From contig JAIVFJ010000060.1 of assembly GCA_025765615.1 (NCBI GenBank), positions 248,001 through 312,000 on the forward strand: a stretch of DNA of 64,000 bases. Direction: 5' to 3'. Made by a program: the position numbers and the translations under genes. Below the pieces are notes generated by a model. That model had not been told where the DNA came from. It saw only the letters and a program-made list of their open reading frames with translations, and ran no database searches. Positions 1 through 11,559 of the stretch are shown here, piece by piece (position 1 is the stretch's first letter; each line of letters starts with the position of its first letter). This DNA is from Zopfochytrium polystomum (lineage: Eukaryota > Chytridiomycota > Chytridiomycetes > Chytridiales > Chytridiaceae).

Positions 1-381
1 GTCGCAGTCCAAGGTTGCATGCAATCCTGAGGTCAACAACCCCAGAAACCACGTGGGAATGTGAGGTCATGGCTGCCGTCAACATGTTTGGGATAATCCA
101 ATGTTTCATGCTGTGGGTCCATGGCAACTTCTTGACCGACGAGAACAGGATGAAAGAAAAAGATAGGGAAGGAATTCGCAGGAGAAAGAGAAGGCTTTGG
201 ATTGGCGCTTCAGAAGGGGGTCGATTCTCTTCTCTCTGGAAAAAAATGCATTATTGCAGCCCGTTCGGTTTATTCCAGTGTTCAAATGTTCAAACACATA
301 CAGCACACACAGGAGATAGAGATAACAAAAAAAAAAAAAAAAATGAAAAAAAGAAACCACCCCCTACCCTAAAGTCCACAA
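1..381. other. left window edge, no assignable gene
   Basis: This is the 3' flank of the minus-strand DHHC gene. An A-run lies at about 328-343. On the minus strand one frame stays open from about 150 to the window edge (it contains KLPWTHSMKHWIIPNML) and could be part of a gene that continues outside the window. I cannot assign a family and see no start or splice site that settles it. Confidence 0.3.
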
Positions 382-2226
382 CTACTGCCCGCCCGTCCAC
401 TTTGGGCCCAACAGTCTCCGCACCGATCCGGTGCCGTCCCCGTCGCTCGTCACAGTCTCCACGGACCGCGCCACCGACGTCGCCAGCGACCGCCGCCGCC
501 CAGCCGTCCCGTGCGGCGACAGCGTACCGCCGCCGGGTGGCACGTACGCGTGGTGATGGTGCATGGTCGGCGACGCGGATATCGACGAGGACGACCCCGC
601 GGACGCGAACGCGTCGGCTCCCCCGCCGACGACCGACTCGTTCGCGGCGGCGGCGGTCGCCGCAGAGACTTCGGACTCGAACAGATGCTGCTGCTGCTCC
701 GACTGCGTTGCCGCCGCCGCCACCGAAGCCTGCTTCTTCGCGTGCTCCTCCGCGCCCCGGCTCGACGAATACATCCCAGGCGCCTGCTCCTCGAGCGGAA
801 ACGACTCGTCGTCGTCGTCGTCGCCGTAGTCCTCTCCAACTTGGTTTCCCACGACCCCAAGACCCGCCGCAGCGGTGGCGCCGCCGGTGGAGCTGCCGTG
901 GTGTGGCGGCGCCGCGCCGCCGACGCGGCCGTCCCTGGTGCCGCCCTTGCGAACCAGCGCTGCAGGCGGGCGCCGCAGGGCTTCCGTGACAGCGCGCTGG
1001 ATCTTTTTCCGAACGTGGATTTCTGGAGGCTGGGGACCGTCCGGGGACGGTCCTGCTTTGATGGCGTCCTTGGCTTCTAGGTACTCTATCGTTGTAATAC
1101 GAAGGATGGCTTTTACGGAATAAATGAAAAGGCGAGGAGAATTCAAGGTAGAATGGAGGCGTTCGTTAGCCGATTACAAAAAACAGATGGGATGGGATGC
1201 GGATGGGGATGTGCACAAACCAAGACGAATGTGAAGAATCAAGAGGCTGACGGTTGCGAGGCACACGAGAACACCAAAGACTGCATAGACGAAAACAAAA
1301 GCTACAACTGTCTGGGCCTTTCGATCGCCCGAGCCAAACATCCACACCACTAAAAAAAAAAAAAAAAACGTTAATTTGATCTTTCGCACCCGACGAAGGC
1401 CCTCAAGTGACGCCCGCCCCCGAAACTCACCAACACTATCGAATGTGCTTCGGTCCATGAAGAAAAGAACGATGACGCGTGCCGCCATGGCGGTAACAAA
1501 GCTGCACAGAGTGAACCCGAGAACCAAGGTGGAGAAGAACGACCAGTAGTTCGACTTGCCCACGCATGTGCTCAAGTAAGGACAGTGATGATCAAATCGC
1601 TCAACGCACTTGTTGCACGGCTGAATCCAACAAAAAGGAGGTAGCAGGGAGAGGAAGTTAGTCCTGGCAGTCACGCATAGATGCGGTCCCAAACGGGGGA
1701 TACACAGGCGAGAAAAATCCGTTCGTGCGTGTGTGTCACCTTGCAATGCCGAGTGCGGGCGTCCACGTGGACCTGGCAGATGCCGCAGAGCCTTGTTTCC
1801 GGATCGATGACGGGAACGCCCGGCCTCTTGACGTAATTGACGTTCCTGGGCACGCGGGCGCGCACGACGGTTCGGTCTTGCGGGTCGATGGTCATGGTGA
1901 CGACGGATGAGGCGACCTGGAAGAGGCACATGCTGCCGGCGACCACGAGGACGACGAGCCTCAGCGAGAGCGGGAAGATGAACATTTGCAGGAAGCCGAA
2001 GAAGCCGCCGGCAAGGAACACGACCGTCGCGGCGTAGCCGAGCGTGTAGGCTGAAATGGGCAAATGTGTGTATGTGTGTGTGAGAAAGGGGCTACCGAAG
2101 GGTAACAACGTTTTCTTGGGTGTGTTTTTGTCTGTGCGTTTGTCTCCGTCCCAATCTCATCATATCTTCTTTCCTATCGCTCAGACTCAGACCCGACACA
2201 GACAGAGAGACAGACCGACGGGGACA

Positions 2227-2265
<39 letters not shown>

Positions 2266-3385
2266 CCACCCACTCACTCGCTCACTCACTCACTCACTCA
2301 CCGTGAAGCGGACGCTGGAAGCCGTCGCGGCGCCACCACGCATTGAACTGCCGCGGATCAAAGAACGCCGACGAAAAGAACTGCTCGTGCGAATAAATGA
2401 ACAGCGGGATGCTCATGTCCCTCGCCTGCTGGTTTCGCGCACGCCGCGTTGCGCCCGCGCCCGCACCTGAGTCGCCCGGCGCTTCGTGCGAGTGGGCATG
2501 TGGATGGGAATGGGAATGAGAACGGGACCCTTTAGCGCCGTCCTGCGCCGACGACGCAGCCTGCGGATGCACGCCGTTCGCCGATTGGGCGCGGCCGGGT
2601 CGGGTGCCCGCCGCCGCTGCCACAGCCGCCGGAGCTCCGGCGACCGCTGCCGACGGCCGAGTGCAGTCGAGCGACGACGCAGCCGATCCAACCCCAGCAC
2701 CGGCGGCGCCTTCTTCCTCGACCGTCGACAGGCGCGGGTGGCATGCGACCTGCTGGTGGTAGCTGTTGCTGTTGCTGTTGCTGTGGTGGTTGTGGCTGGG
2801 AACGTGCAACTGCGGCTGCTGCTGATGCTGCTGCTGGTGCGGTTGATGATCGGCGAACGGCGACGACGACGCCGACGACGAGTTGGTCGTGGCGACGGAC
2901 GTCCGGTGCGATCGGGTCAGGCTTGCCGCGGGCGACGCCGGCGGCGGCGGAGACGGGTCGTTGTACGCGAGCCGCGAGGAGAAGTCGGATTTCGGGGAGA
3001 AGGGGGACGGCGACGGGGACGACGGTGAGGAGGTGGTGGGCGATGGCGGCTGAGAGTGGCGGGAGGCGGCGCTTCCCTTTGCGGCGGCGGCGGCTGAGGG
3101 CTGCTCATGCGCGCCCTCCTCCTCCTGCTGCTGCTCCTGCTGCTGCTGATGCTGCGGATCCGTCTTCGTCGTCGACGCCGCCGCTGCCGATGACGCCGTC
3201 GCCGATGCGAATGAGGCCAGGGTAGCTGAGCTCTCGACCGATGCAGATGCCGATTCCGCTGCTGCTGCTGCTGCTGCGGATGGCGGAGAGGCCGTCGTCG
3301 TCGTCGTCGTCGTCGTCGTCGACTGAAGGCGGTAGTCCGTCCCACGATAGTCGTTCGGGGCCCGCCCCGCAAACATGGGGTGCAT
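382..3385 (-). CDS. DHHC-type protein S-acyltransferase (ZDHHC1/11-like)
   Basis: The enzyme would S-palmitoylate cytosolic Cys residues of substrate proteins at endomembranes. Five exons join in frame through GT-AG introns: 3385-2302, 2050-1740, 1620-1431, 1349-1221 and 1109-382, giving about 813 aa. Residues 1-345 are low complexity (poly-T, Q/H-rich, S/A-rich). The first transmembrane pair follows a WWRRDGFQRPLH segment resembling the NGW..PLH of ZDHHC1/11. The Cys-rich domain spans the exon 2/3 junction (CGICQVHVDARTRHC then CNKCVERFDHHCPY), with the catalytic Cys in DHHC at about residue 478. DHHC is followed by PY rather than the common PW. Two more membrane segments follow, then the TTxE motif (ITTIEY, about 576-581) at the start of exon 5. 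The tail is A/G/S-rich and has an acidic D-run. The annotated ATG is 9 bases inside the longest frame, which opens with TTG. An upstream 5' exon cannot be excluded. Family assignment is firm; substrates are unknown. Confidence 0.9.
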
Positions 3386-4524
3386 CACTTCCAAGGGGAG
3401 CGAGCGGGAGGAGGTGTGGCTTCTTGGCCTTTTCTTCCTCCCTCAATATTTATTATTTTTCCTTGGGTTTGCGCCTCAACGATACTTTCGATTCTTCGTG
3501 GCTCCACACACCATTCTCCACTTTCCCCGACGGTAATCACAGGAATATAATAGCGCGGCATTCAGCCTTCTGATAAACGGCCACAGGCACAGCCAGTCGA
3601 TTCCTTAACACGACAGTCTCAACGCTCTCAACACGCGGTAGCCCTGTTTCTCGGTTTCCCGTCACCCTCGACCGTAACCTCCGTCCACCGTGCTGTGCAT
3701 GTTCCTTTCTACCACCAGAATGATAGCGTCGGGGCGGGCGCATGCAGCCTGGTCCTGTTGGAGTCTAGTCTTGCAAAGTTCAGTCTTCAGGAGAGGTTTG
3801 CTTGATAATCAAGGATAGACCATGTGCATCTATTGCGGTCCGTTCCCACTCTAATACAAGCATCCACGACGGGCGTCCAAACTTTGCGAAAGGGCTGTTT
3901 TTGTGGTTTCAGAGAATGAAGACTACATGTCAATAAAACAAAATACGAAGCAACAGACTACAACGCCTTGACTGCGGTCGAGTGAGTGAGGGTTGAGGGT
4001 TCACCGGCCGACTTGTTGTTGAGCACTGCATTGTTGCGAACCCTAATTCCGCCCCAGTCGAACCTTTGCTGACATACGGGCCCAATTGTTGAAGCGGGTC
4101 GGTCCTTCGGCTGCAACCTTCCTATCCTCCTTTTGTTTGGTACTTATTAATACTGCCGTGGGGAACGTTGCCTGACGTTCCGAACATACGGGTCGTATCG
4201 GATTCCTTACACACGTGGTACTTGATCAGATTAGGTCCAAATTCTTCCCATCGACTCAAAAAAAAAAAGTTCTTTTCTTTGCAAGGAACACAGAGATATC
4301 ATCACGCAAAGAAGGACGGAAGAGAGAGAAAGAAAGAAGGAAAGAAAGAAAAGGGAGGAAATAAAGGGACAAAGAAAAAGGGAGTGAGAAAATCAAGCGA
4401 CACGACGAGTGAAACTGTGCAACTAACAGGGAACAAACGGAAGGGGGAGAAGGAAAGGAAGCAAGAAATGTAGAGATGCAAAAAAAAGGAGAGACGGAGG
4501 GAGCGAGAGTGAGAGAGAGACAGA

Positions 4525-4597
<73 letters not shown>

Positions 4598-5217
4598 GAG
4601 GACCCAGAACAAACAACCGGGAACTAAGAGACATCAGACGGTCACGTAGAACAGTGAGAATCAAAAAGGGGCGAACAGGCCTCGCAACTTTGGGATGACT
4701 AGGAACGAATCATTCAACACAAACAAAAAAAAAGCAAGAACGAAGATTGCAGAAGCACCAAAGAAAAAAAAAATAAGCCTGAGAAGGGCTTGCGAAGTTC
4801 CTGAAAATGAAAATGGAAAATGGCACTACTTCCACTCATAACAATCATCTCAACCTCAACGTGTAGAACGGATAAAACCAAAGAACAAAGAAGCAGAAGC
4901 CAAGGGGGCAAACAGAATTGACGGAATGCACATATACGCTCAACTGGCTGGACGATACCCAGAGCGAAAGAAAGAAAAGTTGACAGAATTGAAGTGATGA
5001 GACGGAAAATAAAAAAAAAAACAGGACTGAAAACCAAGGTACGCCACGCAAGCTGAGAAACACAAACTGAGAAGGAAATGCGAAAGACAGTGAAATGAGA
5101 AGAGGCCATAGAAGGCAATGGCCTGGAAAGGAAACCAAAACGGGGAGAGCGAGTGGGGGAAAAAAAGGAGGAAAAAAAAAACGGCGAAATAATAAAAAGA
5201 AACTTTTCGGATGCCAT
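3386..5217. other. intergenic region with (GA)n microsatellite
   Basis: No coding region is supported. It holds the 5' flank of the DHHC gene and the 3' flank of the zinc-knuckle gene. A purine-rich tract runs from about 4310 to 4600 and includes a near-perfect (GA)n stretch at about 4509-4597. The long minus-strand frames here are only Ser/Leu translations of that repeat. Confidence 0.7.
4509..4597. repeat. (GA)n microsatellite
   Basis: An almost uninterrupted GA dinucleotide tract of about 90 bp lies within a longer purine-rich stretch, in intergenic DNA. Confidence 0.95.
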
Positions 5218-7034
5218 TTAGTGGTATTCATTAACATACAATGACCGGAGGGACGCGTCCGAAGGGGCTCCTGCTACCATGGCGATAGGAGCAGGTCGGT
5301 AGTTGCCATTGCTTTGCTTCAGAGGACAGGCTTGGATCCAGTGACCGGGTATGTTGCAAATTTTGCAAACGTACGAGTCAGGGGGGACCGCCGATGGGGC
5401 AACATCCATCAACACTTTCTGGGGGCGTCTAGAATCTTGCAATTGCTGCATTTGCTGCTGCTTCATCATCATCATAGTCATCATCAGCTGCTGTTGCTGC
5501 TGCTGCTGATGCTGTTGCAGTTGTTGCGGGTCCAAGCCAAAACGCTGAGGTGCCATCATACGCAAAGGTTGCTGCACAATGGGGTAGCCGGTAACGTGCT
5601 GCTGCTGTTGCAATTGAGGCAGGGCGTTCAGGGGGCATCGCTGAATCCAGTGCCCCGGGACGTTGCATTTCCGGCACACATAGCCCTCAGGCGGTAGGGT
5701 GGAAATTTGATGAGGCAAATTAGCGGTCACGATGGAGGATCCAACTCCCCCTAAAGTTAGAGCACTGCCACGATTCTGTCCGAGGGCAAGTAACCGCTGC
5801 TTTGCGGCCAATGTCATTGCCGCCCCAGCGTCATCGCTGACAGTTTGGCCATAGAATACTGAGGGCTGCGGTTGAGAAGGAAGTACTGGAGGAACGGATG
5901 CCGCATGGTAGCTCGGGATAGTATCACGGCGACGCTCTCGGTATAGGACGCAACTCTTCATCCAATGTCCTTGGATAAAGCACAACTTGCACACGTATCC
6001 TGGCGGCGGCACCGGGGAAAACGGGGACGGCGACGGGTCACGTGTGAACAATTCTGGACTTTCCGTTGCACGACCCATCAGGCCATTACTGGCCACCGAG
6101 TTGGGAGCGTTTGGTCGTGGCGGCGAAGCATACGCAAAGGAGTACGACGGTGGCAACTGCTGAGCCAGGGAAGAGCGCAATGACAAAGTCCGAAGCTGGT
6201 AGTCGGCAGAGTCCCACTGTCGAGGGGGTTCGAAATTGGATGGGGAGATGTCGAAGGGGTTGAACGGATCGCCTTCGTCACCCGGAGATTTCGCTGTGGC
6301 AACAGGCTTTGGCGGAAGGCTTGGTGGCCAAACAGTATTTAGCGTGCCATTCTGGAATTGGCTGTCAGCAGCTTTGTCGACGGAGGAATCCCCCCAAAGG
6401 TCCCGAATGGACTGAGGAATTTTGTTCGCACCGAACGAGTCAACGTTGAGGGACTTAGGCAACGAGTCAGAGTCGTGCAGACGGAGACCGCTCGGAGCCT
6501 GCATGGAAAGGCCTAGTGAGGATGCACGGCGGAGCATGTGCTGGGGTGCAAATGGGTCGTAGACGGGCTCCGTTCCGGGAATAGTGTTGAGAGGCGCCTC
6601 GAGCTTCGTGCTCTTGTTCGGGCGATGAGGGTCGCCGTTTGCAGAGCTGATGCTCTTTTGTTCGCTCTTCGCACCGAGGCCGCTGAGCGCGAACACGGTG
6701 TCGTTGCGGGGCAGGCTGAGGGAGGGACTCGTGATGTTGGGCAATGCAGAGGAGAAAGTAAAAGTGGAGGACGAAAATGAGGGAAAGGAGGAAGAGGAGG
6801 TGGCTGACGTGGAGGAAAGAGATGCAAGCATGTCAGAGGCCGGGGCAGCAGGAGGAGGGGGAGGAGCGGGAGGAGAAGCGGATGTGGTGTCCAGTGCCGA
6901 TGCCGACGATGACGGCGAGACTGCACCGACAGCAGGGAGTTGTGCGGAAGCAGAAGCGTGCTGCGGCTGCGGCTGCGAGTCTGAAGACGAAGAAGGAGGA
7001 GGAGGAGGAGGAGGAGATGGGGACGATGTAAAGG

Positions 7035-7069
<35 letters not shown>

Positions 7070-7245
7070 TGCTGCTGTTGCTGCTGCTGGTGCTGCTGGA
7101 GGTGCTGCTGCTGGTGCTGGTGCTGAAGTTGCTGGTGAGGAGGGAGGTGGTTGTGTTCGTGGTGGTGAAGGGTTAGGTGTTGGTGGTTGTGGTGGTCGTG
7201 GGCGGACCCGAACGCGGACGCGGCGGCGGCTGCTGCGGACGCCAT
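5218..7245 (-). CDS. poly-Q protein with three CCHC zinc knuckles
   Basis: A single uninterrupted 675-codon frame starts at an ATG and ends in VNEYH. Three near-identical zinc knuckles of the form C-x2-C-x4-H-x4-C sit at about 418-431 (CKLCFIQGHWMKSC), 522-535 (CRKCNVPGHWIQRC) and 626-639 (CKICNIPGHWIQAC). Each is preceded by a PP-x-x-Y/S-Y-V-C lead. The spacing and the aromatic after His match the RBBP6/Mpe1-type zinc knuckle that binds RNA in mRNA 3'-end processing factors, but no RING or DWNN domain is present, so this is not Mpe1 itself. The N-terminus is H/Q-rich with a long Q-run from a CAG-type repeat (about 7040-7090). The middle is P/S-rich, and a second Q/M-rich tract lies between knuckles 2 and 3. 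A nucleic-acid-binding, probably RNP-associated role is inferred. No intron is apparent. Confidence 0.85.
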
Positions 7246-7799
7246 CGATGAATACTTTGCCTTCTCCTGTTATCCCCTTTTTTTTTTTCCCTTTTTTTTT
7301 TTTCGCTTTCTCTTTCTTTTCTTTCTTTTTTTTCTCCATCGCTGACTGTCTGTCTTTCTCATACGTGTGCACACACGCACACACACACACTCTCTCTCTC
7401 GCTCTGTTTCGTTCCGGCTGTTTTTTTTTTTCCTCCTTCGGTCTTTCGCTCTCTCTGTCTCTCTATCTCTCTCTCACACACACACACACACACACTCTCT
7501 CTCTCTCTCTCTCTCTCACTCTCTCTCTCTCTCTGTCCCTCATCGCCCTCGCCTTGTCCAACCAAGCTGACTTATTGGTGATTCACTCCATGGCCGCCTG
7601 GGCGCTCAAAACTGAGCCCGAAAAACAGACCGACAGACAGACGGACAGACAGTCAGACACAAGGAGAGTCCATAGCAAACCAACATTGAAACTGAAAACC
7701 AAAAAACGGGACCCTCGAACAACCCTCCTCCACCTTTCCAAATGAATCTCTCGCTCTCTCCCACCAAACGCTCGCCCACTACTCCTCACAGTCCAAATT
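7246..7799. other. 5' flank of the zinc-knuckle gene, pyrimidine-rich and (CA)n/(CT)n
   Basis: T-runs, (CA)n at about 7370-7390 and 7475-7494, and (CT)n at about 7494-7535. This is probably promoter and 5' UTR of the minus-strand gene. The frames on either strand are simple-repeat translations. Confidence 0.6.
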
Positions 7800-9589
7800 A
7801 CATCAATACTGCTATGATTGAAGTGCCAGAGGGCTGGGCTTGTAGCATACTTGGTCTTTTACAGAGCGTACAGGGGTACGTAACGTTGCGTAGTGCGAAG
7901 TGTGAAGCTGACAACCAACAAACGAGCTGGGCTATTTCTATCTGGCAGATTGTCTTATGTCGCCATGAAGGAGCGCCGTTGACGACTGGTTTGTTGACAG
8001 AGCTGTCACCAGGGTGGTCACATGAAGTGGACTTGGCGCAGAGCTCCTGTCTCTTGCCCATTTGCTGCGCTGCTGGCCCCATGAAGGAGAACATTAAATC
8101 ACTAAGCCAAAATTCAGCATTGGTGGAGAAGCAGCAGCAGCATCACACATACATACATGTCTTATGCCCTACATATGAATACTTTCTTCCCCACACTCTG
8201 CATCCCGCCGCTCTGGCCAGTTATTAATATAACACAAATAATAAAGCGTTGATGGTGTTGGTAAAAGTTACATGTTTGCTGGTGGTCCCACAGGATTGTG
8301 TCTCGGTAAAGGGTGGATATTCTGGGTTTTCTCCAACTGTGGCCGTGCACTCTGAGTACAACAACTATCTATCTATACAGTGTGCAGGGTTCAGCGAGAG
8401 GGAAGGCTCTGTCGGATGCAGCATGGATGGATTGTTTGCGTCGCACACGCGTGGAACTTCTCACCTGCGGCAAAGTCACATGGGTAAATCCGACGGAGGC
8501 AGAGGCCCCCGGCGGACTTGCAGACGCTGTTATTGTGTTTGTTTGGAATTAGATCGTCAAGATTTCTATCTAATAAATGTAATGATTGCTGAAACTTGGA
8601 CAAGCCCTGTCACCCTGCCATGCGCACTCTGGAGTAGTTCGTTTGATGTCATACGACGACTTTTTCGCGGGCAAAAAGTGTCTGACCAGTTTCCGATTCC
8701 TCGGATTTTGTTAGATTCTCTCCGTGCGTGGAAAGTTATTTGGATGACTTTTGAGGATGCCGCTAGACGTTCGCTTTGCGTGTAGATGGCTGGAGCGCTG
8801 GGCCTCTCTGAGGAAGAGTGTATGTGTTTCTGTGGAAGAAACTCACCATGCCCTCCTTGTGAAACAGGAAGTCCCTGCCAAATTGATTTCTCGGTGGAAA
8901 ACTGAGAAACTGCGAAGGTGTTTTGTTTATTTCAGAATCTGGCGTGAAATTCGAGCTTCGCTGGTGGAAGCTAATTCCTCTCTTTGTGTGGAATGTGGCT
9001 AGGATGTGGAGCAAGGGTGGTAACTTCAGAATTGTAATGGGAAGTGGGAGCTTCATCAGCTTACACTTCAGGGGATGCCTCCTGTCAAGGTTGAAAACGA
9101 GACTTCCAAGTACCCCCCAAAGTTCCACCATGTATTTTCAACTGAAAGCACATAAAGGAGATGTGGTAAAAGGACGTCCTATCGTTTGCTGGCCCAAGAA
9201 ATCTCAGAAACATGCTAAGAAGGTAAAGAGTGAGAGTTCATCCGTTTTCTGACTCCAGAAGGTACTGCTGACAAACCAATGTCTGCTGAGGATTGCGTTA
9301 GGTATGATGGTAAACCTCCTAAAGTTGTTGTCGGTGATGTTCGTGCTTTGTTCACCAGCATCCATCGGGATCATGGGGAAGAGGACGGTGATAGTGTATC
9401 AACAAGGTGTAATAGACATTACAGCAACATCCCAAAAACTTAGGGGATCTGACTTGTTTCCAAGTCCTCTTCCATTTGCCTCCAGTCGAAAATGAATTGA
9501 TTCCGACTTCATCCAGACTTGGAATCAAGTGGGTTGGGTTACGTAATCTGCCCTGCGGCAGAATGGAAAACTCCAGACCACACATTGCT
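7800..9589. other. lower-GC region without an intact gene
   Basis: Base composition drops relative to the flanking genes and frames are short and interrupted. Plus-strand fragments around 8310-8560 and 9070-9450 look like decayed coding DNA: a short frame containing MSAEDCVRYDGKPPKVVVGD near 9280-9340 is protein-like. I recognise no family. The stretch adjoins transposon remnants, so mobile-element debris is the likeliest explanation. Confidence 0.5.
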
Positions 9590-9996
9590 AGGCGGAACTG
9601 ACTGGTTAGCAGCACGAGGTACAAGACAGACCCGAACCTATTGTGACTGTCATCGTTCTCATGAGGCCCACGGGAGAGTGAGCCACCACTAATGCAGACC
9701 TGGGCGCTGGCTTGCACTGATGACAAATACTCAAAGTATTAAGTGGAACAGAAACCCAGTGTCAACAGTTTTCCTCCTCCTCTGCTCAAGCAGATAATAT
9801 CGGAGAGATTTTTAGCCTGTGCCAGTCACGCTTGCCGAGCAACTATTACAGCGTGTATATCATCATCATGTATCAATAATTCATAATAGAGTTTTTTTTC
9901 TCTTTCTCTCCAAGTTGGGGAGAAAGACCACCCACAAACACACATCTCCACTTCATTCACTCCTTCCACGCACTCACTCAGAGTAGACTGTTTACA
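9590..9996 (+). repeat. dispersed ~400 bp repeat, copy 1
   Basis: Runs from AGGCGGAACTGACTGGTTAG to GAGTAGACTGTTTACA. It is clearly homologous, over nearly its whole length, to copies at 32383-32773 (same orientation) and 33368-33766 (inverted). Read on the minus strand it begins TGTAAACAG, so it could be an LTR-like or other terminal sequence, but no PBS or target-site duplication was identified. A translatable stretch near the start (GTDWLAARGTRQT) is shared by the copies. Confidence 0.85.
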
Positions 9997-10375
9997 TCGG
10001 GAATCAGACTTTGGTGATAGCCTTTTAGCTCTGAGAAATAGAGTTTAGACTTTGAGGAGTCAGGAGGCAGTCATGACATCATTGTTGCATCACGCTGATT
10101 TGGCCAGAACTTCCATGGAGTTATGTGTGCAAAGAAGTAAGTCAGGCTCCCTGTCAAGGTCCTATAATCATTCCTATCAAATTGCTAGAGTGAAGCACAC
10201 TGATGTGGTCTACCCAGACTGGGGATTGAAACCACCTCACGCACTTGTACAGTGTCAGAGATTTGGAAAAGTGTAGATAACACTGGGACCAGCCCTTATG
10301 CCATCTTAACTCATCTTTACTCTTGAAGACAGGTCAGAGGATCTTAAAAGGTGTAGGTAATGTGTGCAAACTCCA

Positions 10376-10440
10376 ACACAAACACACATCTCCAGTTCAT
10401 TTGCTCCTTCCACTTACTCACTCAGAGTAGACTGTTTACA
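10376..10440 (+). repeat. dispersed repeat, partial copy
   Basis: Repeats only the last ~65 bp of the 9590-9996 unit (AACACACATCTCCA... to ...GACTGTTTACA), in the same orientation, about 440 bp downstream. It looks like a truncated second copy. Confidence 0.8.
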
Positions 10441-11559
10441 CAAATCTCAGGAACAGGGCAGGACAGGACAAGGAACTGAGAGGAGTGATCATTGTATTGG
10501 AAACAATAATTCACTTGAGGGATGGGACAGGTCCTCCATCCCCCTTTCATACCTTTTGAGAGTCTTCCTTGTCAAGACTCAAAGAAAGTGCCAGAAAGAA
10601 CAATTGGTAATACAATGATACCAATGATACTAATGACAACAACAAGACAAGTCAGGAAAGCAAAGAAGGTTCCAGAAGGTCCCACAAGGTTCCATGAAGG
10701 AATGTTCTAGAAGGTTTCAGAGGTTTCCAGAGGGTGATTCATAACAACGAAGGAACTGTGATTGCATTGCAAATCTGTCTAGCACTCTGTCGGAGGCAGT
10801 CTTGTTACACAACAGTTGCAACTATAGCAGGGAAACCTCTTCTGACAGAGAAAATTCGCATTCGCAATTCATCGCGTTCACCATCAGCTCAAGTGCAACA
10901 GGAGCGCACTGGGCAGGAAAGTGACTTCTGCATGCATTGTTGAGAGACAGAGGAAGAGACTGGGAGACAGAGAATAGGTTGTACTTCTCTCTCTCTTTTG
11001 ATGGAAGCGGTCTTCGATTGTCTGCAGCCTGACTGCTTGTGGAGACCACCTCCGACAGAGGCCACACTGAGGCCCAGAATCCAGATTTTATCCGGAGTTT
11101 TTCCATTCTGCCGCAGCACAGATAACATAACCTGGCCCACTTGTTTTCAAGTTGGAATCAAGTCGGAATCAATTCATAAATATTCGACTCGAAAACAAAT
11201 CGAAAAGGACTTGGAAACAAGCAAGTCTGTTGGAGAATGCTTACCAATTTAGTAGCTTGACTAGCCAACCTTCTGTAATTGCATAGAATTTATGCAGTAA
11301 TCTTGTGCAGTCATATTGATTGGTTCAACCTTTCAATTCTGGTTGCCTGTCTGGCTGGCCACCATTTGAACAAACACTGGACTACAGACAGAGCTTCTCA
11401 ATCCCTTTTAAATATTTTGATCAAGTGCAAATAAATAATAATTTGGGAATGGCTACAAACAGACTCCCCACACCCAATGACCACCCAGACCCCCTCGTAC
11501 AACTGCTCCATTCCTCTCCAATTTTTTTTTTTTTTTGCGTTATTTCAGACAAACAAGCA
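10441..11559. other. no gene seen
   Basis: Short broken frames only. A minor cluster of AAGGTTCC-type short repeats lies at about 10660-10730. Nothing else is assignable. Confidence 0.5.

Noticed and set aside
4256..4664. Ser/Leu-repeat frames on the minus strand
   Set aside because: Pure translation of the (GA)n/(CT)n microsatellite.
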